From Bacteroidota bacterium (GTDB lineage: Bacteria; Bacteroidota; Bacteroidia; B-17B0; B-17BO), in NCBI GenBank assembly GCA_025356715.1, contig JANXRU010000391.1, forward strand, positions 1-6,694: 6,694 bases of DNA, given 5' to 3'. The translations under genes and the position numbers were made by a program. This document shows, one piece after another, positions 6,260 to 6,694 of the stretch (position 1 is its first letter; every line of letters starts with the position of its first letter). Under the pieces are notes generated by a model, which saw only the letters and a list, made by a program, of their open reading frames with translations, was not told where the DNA came from and ran no database searches.

Positions 6260-6694
6260 ATGATGAACAGTTCTGTTATAGAGATATATACTGACGGTGC
6301 CTGTAGCGGAAACCCTGGCAGAGGCGGACTTGGTATTGTAATGAAATACAAAGACCAACGGAAAGAAATGGCGTATGGATTTAAATTAACAACTAACAAT
6401 CGGATGGAATTGATTGCGGTTATTGTAGCATTGGAATCCTTAAAAAAAGAAAACTCGGATGTGATTGTATATTCGGATAGTAAATATGTAATTGATGCTG
6501 TTAATTTAGGTTGGGTTTACAATTGGGTAAAAAAGAATTTTAAAGATAAAGCGAATGCCGATTTATGGAAACGCTTTTTAGAAGTACATAAAAAACATCA
6601 TATTAAAATGATGTGGGTTAAAGGCCATGCTTCCAACAAAGAAAATAACCGTTGCGACGAATTAGCTGTTGCAGCAAGTAAAAGCACCCACCTG
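6260..6694 (+). CDS. rnhA: Ribonuclease HI, C-terminal end cut by window edge
   Basis: An open plus-strand frame of 145 codons starts at the ATG at 6260 and continues to the right edge without a stop. It cleaves the RNA strand of RNA-DNA hybrids in the cytoplasm, removing primers and R-loops. The four catalytic carboxylates and the histidine of the family are present: D12 in IYTDGACSGNPG (9-20), E50 in TNNRMEL (45-51), D73 in YSDSKYV (71-77), H123 in VKGHA (120-124) and D133 in RCDELA (131-136). The basic handle region (about 86-103, WVYNWVKKNFKDKANADL) resembles the Escherichia coli-type enzyme. There is no N-terminal hybrid-binding domain. A second ATG directly follows the first, so the start could also be 6263. 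Only a short C-terminal tail should be missing, judged by Escherichia coli RNase HI (155 residues). Confidence 0.96.
   Translation, partial: MMNSSVIEIYTDGACSGNPGRGGLGIVMKYKDQRKEMAYGFKLTTNNRMELIAVIVALESLKKENSDVIVYSDSKYVIDAVNLGWVYNWVKKNFKDKANADLWKRFLEVHKKHHIKMMWVKGHASNKENNRCDELAVAASKSTHL

Noticed and set aside
6167..6399. Two overlapping minus-strand open frames of 63 and 64 codons
   Set aside because: They are antisense to the start of the RNase HI gene, show no domain, and the RNase HI reading has all its catalytic residues.

Overview
The window is a compact, AT-rich stretch (low G+C judged by eye, not counted) that most likely comes from a member of the Bacteroidota. Three things point there. 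Most starts lack a recognisable Shine-Dalgarno sequence and sit in A/T-rich leaders. The gene content (prokaryotic GH3-family adenylating enzyme, YbeD/DUF493 protein, M42 aminopeptidase, HddC-type heptose genes) fits that phylum. The genes are tightly packed, with overlapping stops and starts. The standard genetic code is used. No rRNA, tRNA, CRISPR array, insertion sequence or phage gene was seen.

Layout: eight genes run on the minus strand from 6174 to the left edge, and one gene, RNase HI, runs divergently on the plus strand and is cut by the right edge. In transcription order the minus-strand genes are: M42 aminopeptidase (6174-5068), a 47-bp gap, GH3-family enzyme (5020-3485), LysE/RhtB-type exporter (3488-2847, 4-nt overlap with GH3, TTG start), YbeD/DUF493 protein (2847-2572, 1-nt overlap), LacX-type aldose 1-epimerase-like protein (2570-1698, 1-bp gap), a 51-bp gap, GmhA sedoheptulose-7-phosphate isomerase (1646-1065), HddC heptose-1-phosphate guanylyltransferase (1058-348, TTG start), and a GmhB-like HAD phosphatase (373 to the edge, 26-bp overlap, C-terminus missing). 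No gene-free stretch exceeds 300 bases; the longest, 85 bp between the M42 and RNase HI genes, holds an 11-bp tandem repeat and A/T-rich candidate promoter elements.

The left third is three of the four steps of the GDP-D-glycero-alpha-D-manno-heptose pathway: GmhA makes heptose 7-phosphate, HddA (kinase, not in the window) adds the 1-phosphate, GmhB removes the 7-phosphate and HddC adds GMP. It implies a heptose-containing surface glycan. The middle block (GH3, LysE, DUF493, epimerase) is spaced so tightly that translational coupling is likely. The GH3-LysE pairing suggests, by inference only, an enzyme that activates or conjugates a carboxylic acid together with an exporter for a related small molecule. 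The M42 peptidase and RNase HI genes are housekeeping-like.

I found no clearly new system. The points most worth a second look are the GH3-LysE coupling, the GmhB-like phosphatase without the usual zinc-binding cysteines, and the GmhA and HddC frames, which are in register and separated by one stop codon.
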